Assembly (NCBI GenBank): GCA_016182055.1
Contig: JACOYD010000058.1
Location: forward strand, 1 to 10,419
Source of the DNA: Candidatus Microgenomates bacterium
GTDB taxonomy: Bacteria; Patescibacteriota; Microgenomatia; Levybacterales; JACOYD01
DNA: 10,419 nucleotides
Reading direction: 5' to 3'
Shown: piece after piece, positions 10,060 to 10,419 of the stretch
Numbering within the stretch: the stretch's first letter is position 1
How the letters are laid out: each line of letters begins with the position of its first letter
Notes under the pieces: model-generated
The model's input: the letters and a program-made list of their open reading frames with translations, nothing else
Database searches by the model: none
What the model was told of the DNA's origin: nothing
Made by a program: the position numbers and the translations under genes

Positions 10060-10419
10060 TTATACCTGCCGCTCGCGGCGTTTCGCCGTTACTCGGCCGC
10101 CCTGCCATTGGCCGCGATATAAATTTCCTCCGCCTTTGACCTCATGAAATTGAATATGGACTATGCGGGCGCCCAGTTCTATAACAACAGTGGCCGCTCC
10201 CTCATTACTCAAGCCAAAAATTAACCCACCACGGTAGCCCGGCGGCACATTTCCGGTTCTGATAAATAACCCGCTTCTATAGGTGGTTGACCGCGGGGTA
10301 ATGCTGGCGGTGAGATTTTCCGGCATGTTGACGGTTTCCATGGTTTTAATTAAATAGAACTCGCCAGGCCGGATAGTAATTCTTTGAGTTTTGAGTTTTG
10401 AGTTTTGAGTTCGGTATTT
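10060..10419 (-). CDS. dUTPase/dCTP-deaminase-fold protein, 5' end beyond the window
   Basis: The frame is open to the window edge, giving at least 119 residues, so an internal ATG at 10341 is not the start. From residue 14: ITIRPGEFYLIKTMETVNMPENLTASITPRSTTYRSGLFIRTGNVPPGYRGGLIFGLSNEG, then ELGARIVHIQFHEVKGGGNLYRGQWQGGRV. This follows the dCTP deaminase order: PGEF, E-x-V-x-x-P-x-x-L, RSS-x-x-R-x-GL, PG-(W/Y)-x-G, L-x-x-N, G-x-x-I. By eye, the deaminase catalytic Glu (LEF/LEL before N) is Gly here (FGL), and the dUTPase Asp (x-ID-x-x-Y-x-G) is Pro (VPPGYRG). It may be inactive, regulatory, or have altered chemistry. The first visible residues KYRTQNSKLKTQR are encoded by ACTCAAA heptamers. 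It lies upstream of thyA, fitting dUMP supply or dUTP control. Confidence 0.8.
   Translation of the reverse strand, partial: KYRTQNSKLKTQRITIRPGEFYLIKTMETVNMPENLTASITPRSTTYRSGLFIRTGNVPPGYRGGLIFGLSNEGAATVVIELGARIVHIQFHEVKGGGNLYRGQWQGGRVTAKRRERQV
10383..10410. repeat. Four TTTGAGT heptamers inside the dUTPase-like ORF
   Basis: Four perfect consecutive seven-base units on the plus strand, read as TQNSKLKTQ on the minus strand. Because 28 bases is not a multiple of three, a change of one unit would shift the frame. Confidence 0.85.

Noticed and set aside
10045..10063. Plus-strand promoter TTGACA with a downstream TATA-like box in the spacer before thyA.
   Set aside because: The boxes are part of the inverted repeat words, the spacing to ATTATA is not distinctive, and no plus-strand gene or terminator follows.
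10060..10341. The dUTPase-like protein as a complete 93-residue gene starting at 10341.
   Set aside because: The frame stays open upstream and encodes the family block RPGEFYLIKTMETV, so the internal Met is not the start.

Overview
The window looks like a chromosomal stretch from a Patescibacteria (Candidate Phyla Radiation) bacterium. The reasons are short proteins, tight gene spacing, a reduced-genome gene set, heptamer/octamer repeat tracts that run into coding sequence, several short unrecognised proteins, and a 152-residue EF-Ts. TGA is used as a stop (frr-upstream ORF, folA, the 216-residue secreted protein), so the code-25 lineages are unlikely. This lineage call is an inference from style, not from a marker-gene comparison. 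Every protein gene I can support lies on the minus strand; I read them below in transcription order, from high to low coordinates.

Nucleotide block (10419 to 7150): a dUTPase/dCTP-deaminase-fold protein open at the window edge, then thyA, folA and glyA. The last three form one minimal thymidylate cycle: GlyA makes methylene-THF, ThyA spends it and leaves DHF, FolA regenerates THF. thyA and folA overlap, and folA abuts or overlaps glyA. Next come a secreted coiled-coil protein and a small single-pass membrane protein that overlap by 11 bases (7088 to 6143).

Translation block (about 6060 to 995): rpsB, a GxxExxY-family PD-(D/E)XK protein, tsf, a NYN-domain nuclease-like protein, an unrecognised 152-residue ORF, frr, and a broken rseP/site-2 protease gene. 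The usual pyrH is absent between tsf and frr. rpsB has a leader that can fold as an H-type pseudoknot over its own Shine-Dalgarno, and a 115-residue C-terminal tail largely written by repeats. The last genes are an unrecognised 205-residue ORF and the 5' end of zwf (glucose-6-phosphate dehydrogenase), each with a promoter placed so close to the ATG that the mRNA should be leaderless.

The most unusual part is 3267-4087. The last ten codons and stop of tsf occur twice, 788 bp apart, encoding the same KRFERFEVGE-stop with only synonymous changes. Between the copies lie the NYN gene and two tandem plus-strand units, each an extended -10 sigma70-type promoter followed at a fixed distance by a 22-nt palindrome plus T7. 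These would make two RNAs of about 35 nt consisting almost only of a terminator hairpin. This looks like a tiny element that entered the 3' end of tsf, restored the gene with its own copy, and carries a nuclease-like protein and hairpin-RNA genes. A second cargo gene (GxxExxY) sits between rpsB and tsf, also flanked by short direct repeats.
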